A model generated the notes under the pieces. That model was given only the letters and a program-made list of their open reading frames with translations, was not told the DNA's origin and made no database searches. From contig DASVCN010000012.1 of assembly GCA_036381595.1 (NCBI GenBank), positions 49,936 through 113,935 on the forward strand: a DNA stretch of 64,000 nucleotides, written 5' to 3'. The translations under genes were made by a program, and so were the position numbers. Of this stretch, positions 7,995 to 16,796 are shown piece after piece. The DNA is from Trueperaceae bacterium (lineage in GTDB: Bacteria > Deinococcota > Deinococci > Deinococcales > Trueperaceae). Within the stretch, counting starts at the first letter, position 1. Every line of letters starts with the position of its first letter.

Positions 7995-8525
7995 TTACCT
8001 CCCTTCCCAAGGCTGCCCCACGACCAGGTAGGAGTGGAGGAGCCTTACCACCTGGCTGCGCCGGGGGCCAATGTCGCCCTGGCGCTCCAGGAGAGGATAG
8101 AGCAAGATATCACGCCCCTCACGCAGCACCCGTGAACCGGCCACCGCGTCTCCGACCGCTCCCGGGAGTTGCTGCGGGGGGTAGATGATCTGGCCGAGGG
8201 AGTTGCGTTCGATGGGCATCGAAACCGCGGTGCTGAGGACCAGCACGGCGCCCAGCAGCGCGCCGCCGATCCCTCCCAGCAGGGCGTAACGACCCGATTG
8301 CAGCCGCCGGCGCCGCCCCAGTCTCCGGGCCAGCAGCGAGATCACCAGGCCGGCGAGTAGCGCTACGGCCACCGACAACACGGGGCTCACCTCCCCGATC
8401 AACAGGAGCGGCCGCAGCAGCAGGACACCGCCTACACCGAGGAGGAGGCCGCTGAGGCGCCGTTCGGCGCCCAGGGCGACGAACACCGCGAACAGCAGGG
8501 CCAGTAGGAGATCCAACCAGGTCAT
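7995..8525 (-). CDS. CvpA-family-like integral membrane protein
   Basis: A 176-aa protein with four predicted membrane helices (about 3-20, 26-44, 50-66 and 80-100), an Arg-rich cytoplasmic loop (ARRLGRRRRLQSGR) and a soluble tail. The layout and N-terminus MTWLDLLLALLFAVFVALG fit CvpA/colicin V production family proteins, whose role is poorly defined. The ATG at 8525 overlaps the pheT stop as ATGA, so it is translated from the phe operon mRNA. It could instead be a lineage-specific membrane protein, since no CvpA signature is decisive. Confidence 0.65.
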   Translation of the reverse strand: MTWLDLLLALLFAVFVALGAERRLSGLLLGVGGVLLLRPLLLIGEVSPVLSVAVALLAGLVISLLARRLGRRRRLQSGRYALLGGIGGALLGAVLVLSTAVSMPIERNSLGQIIYPPQQLPGAVGDAVAGSRVLREGRDILLYPLLERQGDIGPRRSQVVRLLHSYLVVGQPWEGR

Positions 8526-10864
8526 CGGTCGCGGATATCGTAGCCGCGCTGCCTCAGCGTCTGGATGACATTCTGCATATAGTCGTCTACCTCTTCGTCA
8601 CGCAGCGCCCGCTCCTCGTGCCTGAAACGTAGCCTCAGTGCGACGCTGCGCTGGCCCTCCGGTATCGAAGCCCCGCGGTAGACGTCGAACGGTTCGACCG
8701 ATTCGAGCAGCTTACCGGCGGCGGCGCCCACGGCGGCCGCCAGATCTCCGTAGCTCACCTCCAGCGGAGCGACGACGGCTATATCGCGTTCGGCGTGCTG
8801 CTGACGCGGGATCTCCGCCACCTGCACAGGCCGCCTCTCGAGCGGGAGGTCGAGTTCAGCCAGGTAGGTGTCCCTCAACTCGAAACGGGCTGCCACTTCC
8901 GGATGGAGGCGACCGGAGTAGCCCACGGGCCTGCCGTTCCAGAGGACCTCGGCCGAGATGCCGGGGTGCAGGGGCGGAAAGAGGCAGGCCCGCATCTCGA
9001 GCCTCGAGTTGCGCCGTTCGGCCAACCTTTCCAGAAGCCCCTTGAAGAGGAAGAAGTCGAGCTCCCTGCCCTCCTCCCAGCCCGGTTCGATCCAGGGGCC
9101 GGTGGCCAGCAGCGCGACCCGCTCGATCTCTTCCTCCAGGAACACCCGGCCGATCTCGAAGAGGGCGAGCGAGGTGAGTGACCGGTTCAGGTTGGCTGCT
9201 GCCAGCAGGCCGGGGTAGAGAGCCGTGCGCAGCACGCTCCTCTCGACCCCCTGGGGATCGCTGAGCCTGACCTGGGCGGCGGGCGCCTGGGCCTTGGAGA
9301 GCTCGGCATCCGAAGTGAATACGTAGCCGATCGCCTCCTGGAACCCGAGTCCCGCGATCTCGTGACGCAACTCTCGGTGGGTGGGATCGGTCCGCGGGGG
9401 CACGAAGTGCATGGGCGGTACGGTCTCGCCTATGTGCTCGTAACCGTGGAGTCTCGCCACCTCCTCCACCAGGTCCTCTTCGATGGAGAGGTCGAAACGC
9501 CAGCTGGGCGGCACCACCCGCCAGGCGTCGTCCGCGTCCTGGCTCACCTCGCAGCCGAGCGCCTCCAGGTACCGGCGCTGCATCGGGCGCGGCACCTCGA
9601 AGTCCATCAGGAAGTGGACTCGCGACGGACGGTAGTGGATCGGGGCGGGTTCGAACGTCTTCCCCACCCAGCTGACACCGGGGTGGAGTTCGCCGTGGGC
9701 GAGTCGTGCGATCAGCGTGGCGGCTCGCGCCGAGGCGAGACGGGACAGGTTCGGGTCGACGCCACGCTCGAACCGGTAGTGGGCGTCGGTAGAGATGCCG
9801 TGGCGCTTGGCCGTGCGCCTGATACCCACCGGGTCGAAGAACGCGGCTTCGAGCGCGACAGAAGTGGTTGCTGCCTCGACACTCTCCGCCAGGCCGCCGA
9901 TGACTCCCGCCAGGCCGATCGCCTTCGAGCCGTCCCCTGACGGCGTTGCGATGACCAGGTCGTGAGCCGAGAGCTCGAGCTCGTCGCCCGTGAGCGTGAC
10001 GAGCTTCTCCCCTTCCCGCGCACGCCTCACCTGGATGGTGCCGTTCGAGAGTTCGGCTGCGTCGTAGGCGTGCGAAGGCTGGCCGAGCTCGAACGTGACG
10101 TAGTTGGTGACGTCGACTATGTTATTGCGGGGCCGCAGCCCGACGCTGGCGAGCCGGCGCTGCAGCCAGAGAGGGCTCGGCGCCACGGTGACCCCTTCGA
10201 TGCGTCGCAGGCTGAAGGCAGGGCAGCCGTGAGCGTCGGCGACCTCGATCTCGAGCCCGTCGTCGAGCCGGGGATCGCCCGGGTCCAACCCTGCAGCCGG
10301 GTGCCGGTAGCCAACGCCCAGCTTGGCGGCGAGGTCGCGGGCGACCCCCAGGAGGCTGAAGGCGTCGGCGCGGTTGGCCGTGAGCTCGAGCTCCAGCACC
10401 TGGTCGGCGGGCCAGGCGCGAGCGAGGTCGGTGCCCGGTTCGAGATCGGCAGGCAGTTCGATGAGGCCACCGGCGTGGTCGAAGACGCCCAGCTCGCGGG
10501 GCGAGAGGAGAACGCCGTCGCTGTCGACGCCGGCCATCCGGCGCTTCTCGACGGTGCCGCCCAAGGCCGGGAGGAAGGTCCCCGGCGGGGCGTAGGCGGT
10601 CATCATCCCTTCGGAAGCGTTGGGCGCTCCGGTCACGACGGTGCGCCGGGCTATCCCGTCGAAGATCGTAGCGACCAGCAGGTGGTCGGATCCTTCGACC
10701 GGCGCCAGCGAATCGACCCGCACGGCCAGGGTTCCATTAGCCGCGCCCGCGTACGGGTGCACCGATTCCACCGCCAGGCCCAGCCCATCGAGCAGCCCGA
10801 CGACCTCGTCGACCGGCGGCAGCTCCTCGATGAACTCCTGCAGCCAGCTGTAAGGCACCTTCAT
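8522..10864 (-). CDS. pheT: Phenylalanine--tRNA ligase beta subunit
   Basis: The beta subunit of the (alpha-beta)2 phenylalanyl-tRNA synthetase recognises tRNA-Phe and edits misacylated Tyr-tRNA. The 780-aa protein has the expected order: the N-terminal fold MKVPYSWLQEFIEELP, the EMAP/tRNA-binding-like OB domain (about 40-150), the B3/B4 editing domain with the GLAGVIGG region (about 310-330), B5 (about 400-470), a catalytic-like core (about 480-680) and the C-terminal ferredoxin-fold anticodon-binding domain (GDLAAAVGAAAGKLLESVEPFDVYRG, about 690-780). The ATG lies 10 nt after the pheS stop. It is co-transcribed with pheS and the downstream membrane protein gene. Confidence 0.97.
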   Translation of the reverse strand: MKVPYSWLQEFIEELPPVDEVVGLLDGLGLAVESVHPYAGAANGTLAVRVDSLAPVEGSDHLLVATIFDGIARRTVVTGAPNASEGMMTAYAPPGTFLPALGGTVEKRRMAGVDSDGVLLSPRELGVFDHAGGLIELPADLEPGTDLARAWPADQVLELELTANRADAFSLLGVARDLAAKLGVGYRHPAAGLDPGDPRLDDGLEIEVADAHGCPAFSLRRIEGVTVAPSPLWLQRRLASVGLRPRNNIVDVTNYVTFELGQPSHAYDAAELSNGTIQVRRAREGEKLVTLTGDELELSAHDLVIATPSGDGSKAIGLAGVIGGLAESVEAATTSVALEAAFFDPVGIRRTAKRHGISTDAHYRFERGVDPNLSRLASARAATLIARLAHGELHPGVSWVGKTFEPAPIHYRPSRVHFLMDFEVPRPMQRRYLEALGCEVSQDADDAWRVVPPSWRFDLSIEEDLVEEVARLHGYEHIGETVPPMHFVPPRTDPTHRELRHEIAGLGFQEAIGYVFTSDAELSKAQAPAAQVRLSDPQGVERSVLRTALYPGLLAAANLNRSLTSLALFEIGRVFLEEEIERVALLATGPWIEPGWEEGRELDFFLFKGLLERLAERRNSRLEMRACLFPPLHPGISAEVLWNGRPVGYSGRLHPEVAARFELRDTYLAELDLPLERRPVQVAEIPRQQHAERDIAVVAPLEVSYGDLAAAVGAAAGKLLESVEPFDVYRGASIPEGQRSVALRLRFRHEERALRDEEVDDYMQNVIQTLRQRGYDIRDR

Positions 10865-10874
10865 CGGTAGCTCC

Positions 10875-11919
<1,045 letters not shown>

Positions 11920-11947
11920 CGTCATGCGGGCGCGGATCGGCTCCGCG

Positions 11948-11983
11948 CTAGCCGATAAAGGGCGAAGCCGTCTCGCTTGCCAT
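11948..11983 (-). CDS. Candidate leaderless leader peptide of pheST (11 codons, one Phe)
   Basis: The ATG at 11983 begins exactly 7 nt after the -10 box and encodes MASETASPFIG before a TAG. A single Phe codon (TTT) precedes two codons and the stop. The stop region overlaps two mutually exclusive 7-bp stems, ATCGGCT/AGCCGAT and GCGCGGA/TCCGCGC, followed by the terminator. The arrangement resembles ribosome-mediated attenuation of E. coli pheST, although that leader is richer in Phe. There is no Shine-Dalgarno sequence; translation would need leaderless initiation. Existence as a translated peptide is an inference. Confidence 0.45.
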   Translation of the reverse strand: MASETASPFIG

Positions 11984-11990
11984 GGGATGG

Positions 11991-12019
11991 AGTGTAGCCC
12001 CGGTCACGAGGGGTGTCAA
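11991..12019 (-). promoter_or_regulatory. pheST promoter
   Basis: On the minus strand a perfect -35 TTGACA (12014-12019) is separated by 17 nt from -10 TACACT (11991-11996). It is the best sigma-70-type promoter seen in the window. Transcription should start near 11983-11985, about 120 nt before pheS. Confidence 0.85.
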
Positions 12020-12139
12020 CAGCGCTTCGACGCCGACGACCGGGCCGGCCAGCGCGGATGGCGGCGCGCCATCCGCGCTGCGAGTTCGTACCAGCCGCCT
12101 ACCGGGCGACTTGTTCGAGAGACACAGACCAACTGCGGC

Positions 12140-12156
12140 CCAACCGATACGGTTGG
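12140..12156. promoter_or_regulatory. 7-bp inverted repeat in the divergent region
   Basis: CCAACCG-ATA-CGGTTGG is a perfect palindrome in the 355-nt divergent region between pheS and the small gene at 12217. It could be an operator for either side or an mRNA hairpin upstream of the small gene. No matching regulator is known here. Confidence 0.3.
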
Positions 12157-12216
12157 TCACACAGACCCACGAGGACCCGGTCAGGAGTCGCCGGTACCTT
12201 CCACAAGGAGGAGCAG

Positions 12217-12420
12217 ATGCAACGCTGGGCGATAGCGCTCGACGGAGATACTCGCCGACGGCTTACGGAGGAGCAGCTGGAACTCGGTACGGAGCTGCAC
12301 GATCTCGACGGCAGGAAACTGCTCGTCTTCCGTGACAGGTTCGTGTGCCTGCGGGTCGCGCGCGCCGCCGGTACCGAAGTGATGCAGTATCAGGAGCCGG
12401 AAACGGCCCCTGCCGCCTAG
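12217..12420 (+). CDS. Small hypothetical protein (67 aa)
   Basis: A 67-aa protein of unknown function starting MQRWAIALDGDTRRRLTEEQ, mixed charged and hydrophobic, with no signal peptide or membrane helix. It has a very strong ribosome binding site (AGGAGGAG, 4-5 nt spacing) and a strong stem-loop right after the stop. This isolated promoter-side hairpin, gene and terminator layout supports a real, independently expressed gene. The segment GRKLLVFRDRFVCLRV looks like a small beta-rich domain. I do not recognise the family. It is divergent from pheS. Confidence 0.7.
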   Translation: MQRWAIALDGDTRRRLTEEQLELGTELHDLDGRKLLVFRDRFVCLRVARAAGTEVMQYQEPETAPAA

Positions 12421-12437
12421 CCGCTGCTGTCACTCGC

Positions 12438-12466
12438 GAACGCCGGGCTCCCGCCCGGCGTTCTTC
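12438..12466 (+). terminator. Stem-loop terminator after the 67-aa gene
   Basis: A perfect 11-bp stem, GAACGCCGGGC (12438-12448) with GCCCGGCGTTC (12453-12463), has a TCCC loop and is followed by a weak T-rich TTCC. It could also stop the minus-strand gene whose end lies at 12489. Confidence 0.65.
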
Positions 12467-12488
12467 CGGGTTCGGACGCCGTCTCGGG

Positions 12489-13046
12489 TCATACCTCGGC
12501 ATCGGCCGCGCTGAACACGTCGCAGAACCAACCACCGGCATAGGGCACGGTGTCGTAGGTGGTTCCCGACACCGGCACCACTCGCTCCTGGCCCCACCGG
12601 CGGGCCGCGGCCTCGTCTTCGAACGGCCCCACCATCGTCGATGTCCCCTGCCACCCGTCGGGGGCAGTAGGCAGGCTAAGCTCCCTCGTGGTTCCGCGGC
12701 GATCTCGAACCACCCGGTAGTAGGCGTAGTCGGCCACGGCCGCTTCCACCGCCTGCCCCATGAGTTCGTCGAGCCGCTCGAGTTGATCGCGCCGTGGGCC
12801 GGGGAAGGCCAGCATCAGCAACTCCTCTCCCACCTCCGCCTCGAAAAGCCGCTGATCGTCGAGCACCGCCCCGAGAGGCTCGGCCGCAAGCGTCTTCAGG
12901 CGGCGGTCGACCCGCATGACCGGCAACGAGCAGAGCATCATGTAGCTCAACGGCTCTTCTCGCTTCAGGATGTCGAGGTCGAGTCCTGCCGCCTCGGCCC
13001 GGCTGCGGGCACCGGCATCCGGTTGGTGACTGTCCAGATCGATCAT
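12489..13046 (-). CDS. Hypothetical protein (185 aa)
   Basis: A 185-aa soluble protein of unknown function. The first 35 residues are acidic and polar. The middle (LSYMMLCSLPVMRVDRRLKT to EELLMLAFPG) looks like an alpha/beta segment. The C-terminus ends with a compact aromatic block (EDEAAARRWGQE... YDTVPYAGGWFCDVFSA). Codon use is the strong G/C-third pattern of the neighbours, which argues for a real gene. Its ATG lies 31 nt after (in transcription) the aminotransferase stop, so the two may form an operon. No catalytic motif is recognised. Confidence 0.65.
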   Translation of the reverse strand: MIDLDSHQPDAGARSRAEAAGLDLDILKREEPLSYMMLCSLPVMRVDRRLKTLAAEPLGAVLDDQRLFEAEVGEELLMLAFPGPRRDQLERLDELMGQAVEAAVADYAYYRVVRDRRGTTRELSLPTAPDGWQGTSTMVGPFEDEAAARRWGQERVVPVSGTTYDTVPYAGGWFCDVFSAADAEV

Positions 13047-13079
13047 CGGCCCCTACCGTAACGGAGGCGAAGGCGGCGG

Positions 13080-14249
13080 TCAGGCAGCTGGCGCCAGCTT
13101 TTCCTCGAAACGTCCGGGGAGCGCAGGTTCACTCAGCAACTCGGCCAGGGCGCGCATCAGCCTGAGGTAGTGCTCGACACGGGCGTTCTCTCCCATCAGC
13201 CCCAGGCGCCAGATGCGACCGGCGAACTCGCCCAGCCCTCCCGCCACCGTTATCCGGAACCGATCACGCAGCTGGGCCCGCAGAGAGGCGTCATCGAGGC
13301 CCTGGGGGAGACGCAGGGTGAGCACCGTGGGTAGCCGCACCTCGGCCTCGACCAGCGGCTCGAACCCGTACTCCTCGAGGGCCGCCAGGAGGACTCTTCC
13401 GAGGTGCTCGGCGCGCGCACGACGGGCCGGCATCCCCTCCTCGAGAGCGGCTTCGATCGCTTCCCCGGTCGCCCAGTGAAGCTGCACCGGGATGGTGTGA
13501 TGGTAACGGCGTCCCCCCGAAGGCTCCCAGTACTCCCTCATCCCCAGAGCGTCGCTGTACCAGCTCGCTACCGGCGTTTCGCGCGAGCCTATGCGCTCCA
13601 TGGCCCTGCTGCTGAAGACCACGGGAGCGAGTCCCGGTGGAGCCGAGAGGCACTTCTGTGAGCCGGTGAAGGCGTAATCGATAGCCCACTCGGCCATCCG
13701 GAAGGGCAGCATGCCGACGGTGGTGACGGCGTCGACGGCGAACAGGGCTCCGACCTCGGCGGCTACCTGGCCAAGCTCGGGAACCGGGTTGAGTACGCCG
13801 CTGCTGGTCTCTCCGTGCACGACCGCCATCAGACGCGGCTCACAGGCCCGGGCCGCGCTGCGGACCACGTCCAGGTCGATGGCGGAACCTAGCGGGAATC
13901 TGACGGGGTGAACGCGGGCTCCGACCCGTCCGGCCATCTCCACCATCCGCTCGCCGAACACACCGTTGGAGACGACCAGGACGGGCTCGCCAGGCTCGAC
14001 GAGGTTCATGAAACCGGCTTCCATCGCCAGCGAGCCCGTTCCCGAGAGCAGCGCCGCGAAGGAGTCGGGACCGCTTCCGTAGAGCTCCTTCGTAGCGGCG
14101 GCGATCTCGTCGTTGTAGGCGAGTACCTCGTCGTCGAGGTGACTCCTCATCGGCCAGGCCAGGGCTGCGAGGGCACGCGGATGGATAGGGGTCGGCCCGG
14201 GGGTGAGGAGCAGGACCTCCTCTTCGACCGCCTGTCGGTTGAAGCTCAT
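13080..14249 (-). CDS. Class V aminotransferase (alanine-glyoxylate / serine-pyruvate type)
   Basis: A 389-aa fold-type I PLP enzyme of the alanine-glyoxylate aminotransferase family. Visible marks are the N-terminal LLTPGPTPIHPRALAAL, the PLP-phosphate loop LLSGTGSLAMEAG (about 67-79), Asp173 in ALFAVDAVTTVG, which should contact the pyridine N, and Lys199 in FTGSQKCLSAPPGLAPV as the Schiff-base lysine. The family includes alanine-glyoxylate, serine-glyoxylate and serine-pyruvate transaminases and some (S)-ureidoglycine transaminases. Substrate is not decidable from sequence. The 5' leader carries its own terminator hairpin, so expression is probably attenuated. Confidence 0.88.
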   Translation of the reverse strand: MSFNRQAVEEEVLLLTPGPTPIHPRALAALAWPMRSHLDDEVLAYNDEIAAATKELYGSGPDSFAALLSGTGSLAMEAGFMNLVEPGEPVLVVSNGVFGERMVEMAGRVGARVHPVRFPLGSAIDLDVVRSAARACEPRLMAVVHGETSSGVLNPVPELGQVAAEVGALFAVDAVTTVGMLPFRMAEWAIDYAFTGSQKCLSAPPGLAPVVFSSRAMERIGSRETPVASWYSDALGMREYWEPSGGRRYHHTIPVQLHWATGEAIEAALEEGMPARRARAEHLGRVLLAALEEYGFEPLVEAEVRLPTVLTLRLPQGLDDASLRAQLRDRFRITVAGGLGEFAGRIWRLGLMGENARVEHYLRLMRALAELLSEPALPGRFEEKLAPAA

Positions 14250-14329
14250 CTGTCACCCGTCTCTCGAGCCCGCGGCTCGGCAGCTTCGGGGCCTTGCTCC
14301 CTGGGACTGGGTCGGCTTGCAGCCCAACG

Positions 14330-14354
14330 AAAAACGACCGCCCGGCTGGCGGTC
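14330..14354 (-). terminator. Intrinsic terminator in the leader of the aminotransferase gene
   Basis: On the minus strand GACCGCC-AGCCG-GGCGGTC makes a perfect 7-bp stem (14336-14354), then G and five T (14330-14334). It lies about 80 nt upstream of the aminotransferase ATG, with no other minus-strand gene before it, so it acts as a leader attenuator. GCAGCCC and GGGCTGC on its two sides could pair around it. Confidence 0.65.
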
Positions 14355-14396
14355 ATCCAAGGTGGCGGGCTGCCGCATCGCTGCGGACTCCGCCGC

Positions 14397-14433
14397 TCAG
14401 GTAGCTCGGCCCATCTTCATGCCCCGGAGTCTA
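14397..14433 (-). promoter_or_regulatory. -10 box and leaderless mini-ORF upstream of the aminotransferase
   Basis: TAGACT (14428-14433) is followed after 7 nt by ATG at 14420 and a 7-codon frame (MKMGRAT, TGA at 14397-14399). The geometry matches the pheST leader. A second TAGACT lies at 14456-14461. Whether the mini-ORF is translated is unknown. Confidence 0.35.
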
Positions 14434-14476
14434 CAGGAGTCGTCCTGCTAGCGGAAGTCTAGCTGTTCACACCGGC

Positions 14477-14506
14477 TTGAGGCCGTGGTGATGGCGTTGC
14501 TATAAT
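14477..14506 (+). promoter_or_regulatory. Promoter of the rimP-nusA-infB operon
   Basis: TTGAGG (14477-14482), an 18-nt spacer and consensus TATAAT (14501-14506). Transcription should start near 14513, giving a leader of about 130 nt before rimP. Confidence 0.75.
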
Positions 14507-14510
14507 TCCT

Positions 14511-14594
14511 GTCGGTAATTTCCCGACCGACACCCTGTTGCGTCGCATCAGGAAGAGTCTCTTTTCGGGTGGGTGCCTGGGACCCATCTTTTTT
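14511..14594 (+). terminator. Leader hairpins and intrinsic terminator upstream of rimP
   Basis: The leader begins with a 6-bp stem GTCGGT/ACCGAC (14511-14531). It ends with TGGGT-GCCTGGG-ACCCA (14570-14586) followed by TCTTTTTTTATT, a good intrinsic terminator before the first gene. ACACCC near 14530 can pair with GGGTG at the terminator base, so alternative folding is possible. This suggests feedback on the operon, which encodes NusA. Confidence 0.65.
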
Positions 14595-14642
14595 TATTGG
14601 GCTTTCTCGCAGTCGGGATGAGGAGAAGATGCAGGAGGTAGC

Positions 14643-15086
14643 ATGGATCTGGGGCGAGCGGCCGAAGAAGTCCTCACACCGCTGGGTTTCGAGGTGCTCG
14701 AGCTGACGATCAGTTCGAAGGGCAGCGAGAAGCGGTTGCTGTTACGCATCGACCGCCTCGATGAGGAGACCGTTTCCATAGACGACGTGGCGGTCGCCTC
14801 CGAAGCCTTCGGACTCGAGCTAGACAGGCTCGACCCGTTCGACCGCCCCTACGCCCTCGAGGTGGAGTCCCCGGGCCCCCAGAGACCGCTGACCCGGGCG
14901 CGACACTTCGAGCGCTTCCACGACCTCCTCGTCAAGGTGCGGGCCGGCGACCAGGCGTTCACCGGAAGGGTGGTCGGGGTCGGCGAAGAAGCCGTCACCT
15001 TCGAAGTGGGCAAGGAGGAGAAGGTGGTGAGGTTCAGCGACCTCGACAGCGCCAGGCTCGCCGAATGGCCCAAGGAGCCTCGCTAG
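14643..15086 (+). CDS. rimP: Ribosome maturation factor RimP
   Basis: RimP assists 30S subunit maturation, mainly around S19/16S helix 33b and the central pseudoknot. The 147-aa protein has the expected two domains: an N-terminal alpha/beta fold (about 1-85; LGFEVLELTI, LLLRIDRLDEETVSIDD, and the signature YALEVESPGPQRPL) and a C-terminal SH3-like barrel (about 86-147; LVKVRAGDQAFTGRVVGVGEEAVTFEV). The start is supported by AGGAGGT 3 nt upstream of ATG. It is the first gene of the rimP-nusA-ylxR-infB operon, the classical order. Confidence 0.95.
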   Translation: MDLGRAAEEVLTPLGFEVLELTISSKGSEKRLLLRIDRLDEETVSIDDVAVASEAFGLELDRLDPFDRPYALEVESPGPQRPLTRARHFERFHDLLVKVRAGDQAFTGRVVGVGEEAVTFEVGKEEKVVRFSDLDSARLAEWPKEPR

Positions 15087-15192
15087 GGGGAGGCAGGATC
15101 GCGGGTTCCTGGTGAAGCGCCGCCGCACGGAACCTGCACGGAGTTGCTCGAGAGTAAGTCTGAGCGGCGCCACAACCGAATAGGAGTTAGGT

Positions 15193-16482
15193 ATGAACAA
15201 AGATTTCATGGATGCACTCAATCAACTCGCCGCAGAGCGGAACTTGGACCGCGACCAGCTGCTCACCTCGTTCGAGGAGTCGCTGGAGCAGGCCTTCGAG
15301 CGCAACGTCGAACCGGGCAAGCAGATCGAGGTGACCCTCGATCCCGAGACCGGTGAGATGGAGGTGCTCGTCGTCCGCCGGGTGGTCGAGGAGGTCGAGG
15401 ACCCCGACAAGGAGATAAGCCTGGAGGAGGCCCTCGAACTCGACGAGTCGGTGGAAGTGGGGATGGAGATGGAGTTCCCCGTCGACCCCGACAAGTTCAC
15501 TCGGATCGCCGTGCAGACTACCAAGCAGGTGATCACCCAGAAGATCCGCGAAGCCGAGCGGGCGATCGTCTTCGAGGAGTACAAGGACCGTGCCGGCGAC
15601 GTGCTCACCGCGGTGGTCTCGCGCACCGACAACAAGCGCAACGTGTTCGTCGACCTTGGCCGAGGCGAGGCGATAATGCCGCCCAAGGAGCAGATCCAGG
15701 GCGAGCGCTACATGGTGGGCATGAGGGTGAAGGTCTACGTGGCCAAGGTGGAGCTGTCCAGCCGCGGGCCGTCGATCCTGGTCTCGCGCGCCGCGCCGCA
15801 ACTGCTCGAGTACCTGATGCGCCAGGAGATCCCCGAGGTAGCGGACGGCACCGTCGAGATCAAGGCCGTAGCCCGCGAGGCGGGACAGCGCTCGAAGGTG
15901 GCCGTCACCAGCACCAACCCGAACGTCGACCCGATCGGCGCCTGCATCGGCCATCGCGGTTCCCGGATCCAGGCGGTTACCGCCGAGTTGCAGCGCGAGC
16001 GAGTCGACATCATCATGTGGGACTCGGTTCCCCGCGAGTTCATCCGTAATGCTCTTTCTCCCGCGAAGGTGGGTACCATCGAACTGGACGCCGACGCCGG
16101 AGAGGCGAAGGTCCTGGTAGGCAGCGACCAGCTCTCGCTGGCGATCGGCAAGGGCGGCCAGAACGTCCGGCTGGCCGCGAAGCTCACCGGTTTCAAGATC
16201 GACCTGGTGCCGTCCGAGACCGTCAGCGACCTCGACGCGGCTCTGCAGGCGGTAGCGTCGCGCGGCACCGAAACGGTAGCCACCAGCGACACCAAGCGGG
16301 CCGCCTTCGATGCGCTCTTCAGCGCCAGCCCCGACGCCGATTCTGGCGAGTCCGACGAGTCGGAAGAAGCGGTCGATGCCGCTGCCGAAAAGGTGAGCGC
16401 CGAGGGCGAGGAGGCGACCGCCGAGGGCGCCAGGGAGGAAGTGGCCAGCGATCCCGAGAAGACCCCGGAGGGCAAGTCCTGA
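15193..16482 (+). CDS. nusA: Transcription termination/antitermination factor NusA
   Basis: NusA binds RNA polymerase and nascent RNA, modulating pausing, termination and antitermination. The 429-aa protein shows the N-terminal RNAP-binding domain (1-125), an S1 domain (about 130-200, YKDRAGDVLTAVVSRTDNKRNVFVDLG) and KH1/KH2 domains (about 215-345, with GACIGHRGSRIQAVTAEL and AIGKGGQNVRLAAKLTG). After about residue 370 it ends in an acidic Glu/Ala/Ser-rich tail of about 60 residues in place of the AR repeats of E. coli NusA. The ATG has AGGAG 6 nt upstream. The 106-nt gap after rimP contains an imperfect 9-bp stem. Confidence 0.96.
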   Translation: MNKDFMDALNQLAAERNLDRDQLLTSFEESLEQAFERNVEPGKQIEVTLDPETGEMEVLVVRRVVEEVEDPDKEISLEEALELDESVEVGMEMEFPVDPDKFTRIAVQTTKQVITQKIREAERAIVFEEYKDRAGDVLTAVVSRTDNKRNVFVDLGRGEAIMPPKEQIQGERYMVGMRVKVYVAKVELSSRGPSILVSRAAPQLLEYLMRQEIPEVADGTVEIKAVAREAGQRSKVAVTSTNPNVDPIGACIGHRGSRIQAVTAELQRERVDIIMWDSVPREFIRNALSPAKVGTIELDADAGEAKVLVGSDQLSLAIGKGGQNVRLAAKLTGFKIDLVPSETVSDLDAALQAVASRGTETVATSDTKRAAFDALFSASPDADSGESDESEEAVDAAAEKVSAEGEEATAEGAREEVASDPEKTPEGKS

Positions 16483-16484
16483 TC

Positions 16485-16796
16485 GTGCCCGCTACCCCGA
16501 CCCGCCACGTTCCTATGCGCCGCTGCGTCGTCTGCCGCAGCTCCAGGCCGCAATCGGAACTCATCCGCTTCGCACGAGATGAGGCGGGCGACTGGCGTCT
16601 CGACCCGCGGAAGCGGGCCGGCGGCAGAGGCGCCTGGGTGTGTCACCGGGCGGAGTGCCACGAGCGCAAGGCACTCGGTCGGGCCTTCCGGGCGCAAGCA
16701 CCGGAGGTAGCCGCACAACTGGCTGCACTCGATTCGGCGGCAGATCTGGAGAGCAAGAAAACGAGAACGTCCCAGAACGGAGGGAACGGTGGCTGA
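16485..16796 (+). CDS. YlxR/RnpM family RNA-binding protein
   Basis: A 103-aa DUF448 protein of the YlxR (RnpM) family, almost always encoded between nusA and infB. Recent work in Bacillus links YlxR to RNase P modulation. The core reads RRCVVCRSSRPQSELIRFAR...GGRGAWVCHRAECHERK, with the Cys pairs and GRGAY/W-like signature of the fold. The basic surface suits RNA binding. The GTG at 16485 is 2 nt after the nusA stop. An alternative ATG at 16515 would start right at the domain. The 3' end overlaps infB by 8 nt. Confidence 0.88.
   Translation: MPATPTRHVPMRRCVVCRSSRPQSELIRFARDEAGDWRLDPRKRAGGRGAWVCHRAECHERKALGRAFRAQAPEVAAQLAALDSAADLESKKTRTSQNGGNGG

Noticed and set aside
12100..12216. Prophage attachment site or small RNA at the CCAACCG palindrome
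   Set aside because: A single short palindrome with no integrase, no tRNA and no repeat partner in the window.
14330..14433. T-box riboswitch before the aminotransferase, suggested by AAGGTGG
   Set aside because: AAGGTGG is on the plus strand, antisense to the gene; the coding strand has no T-box sequence.
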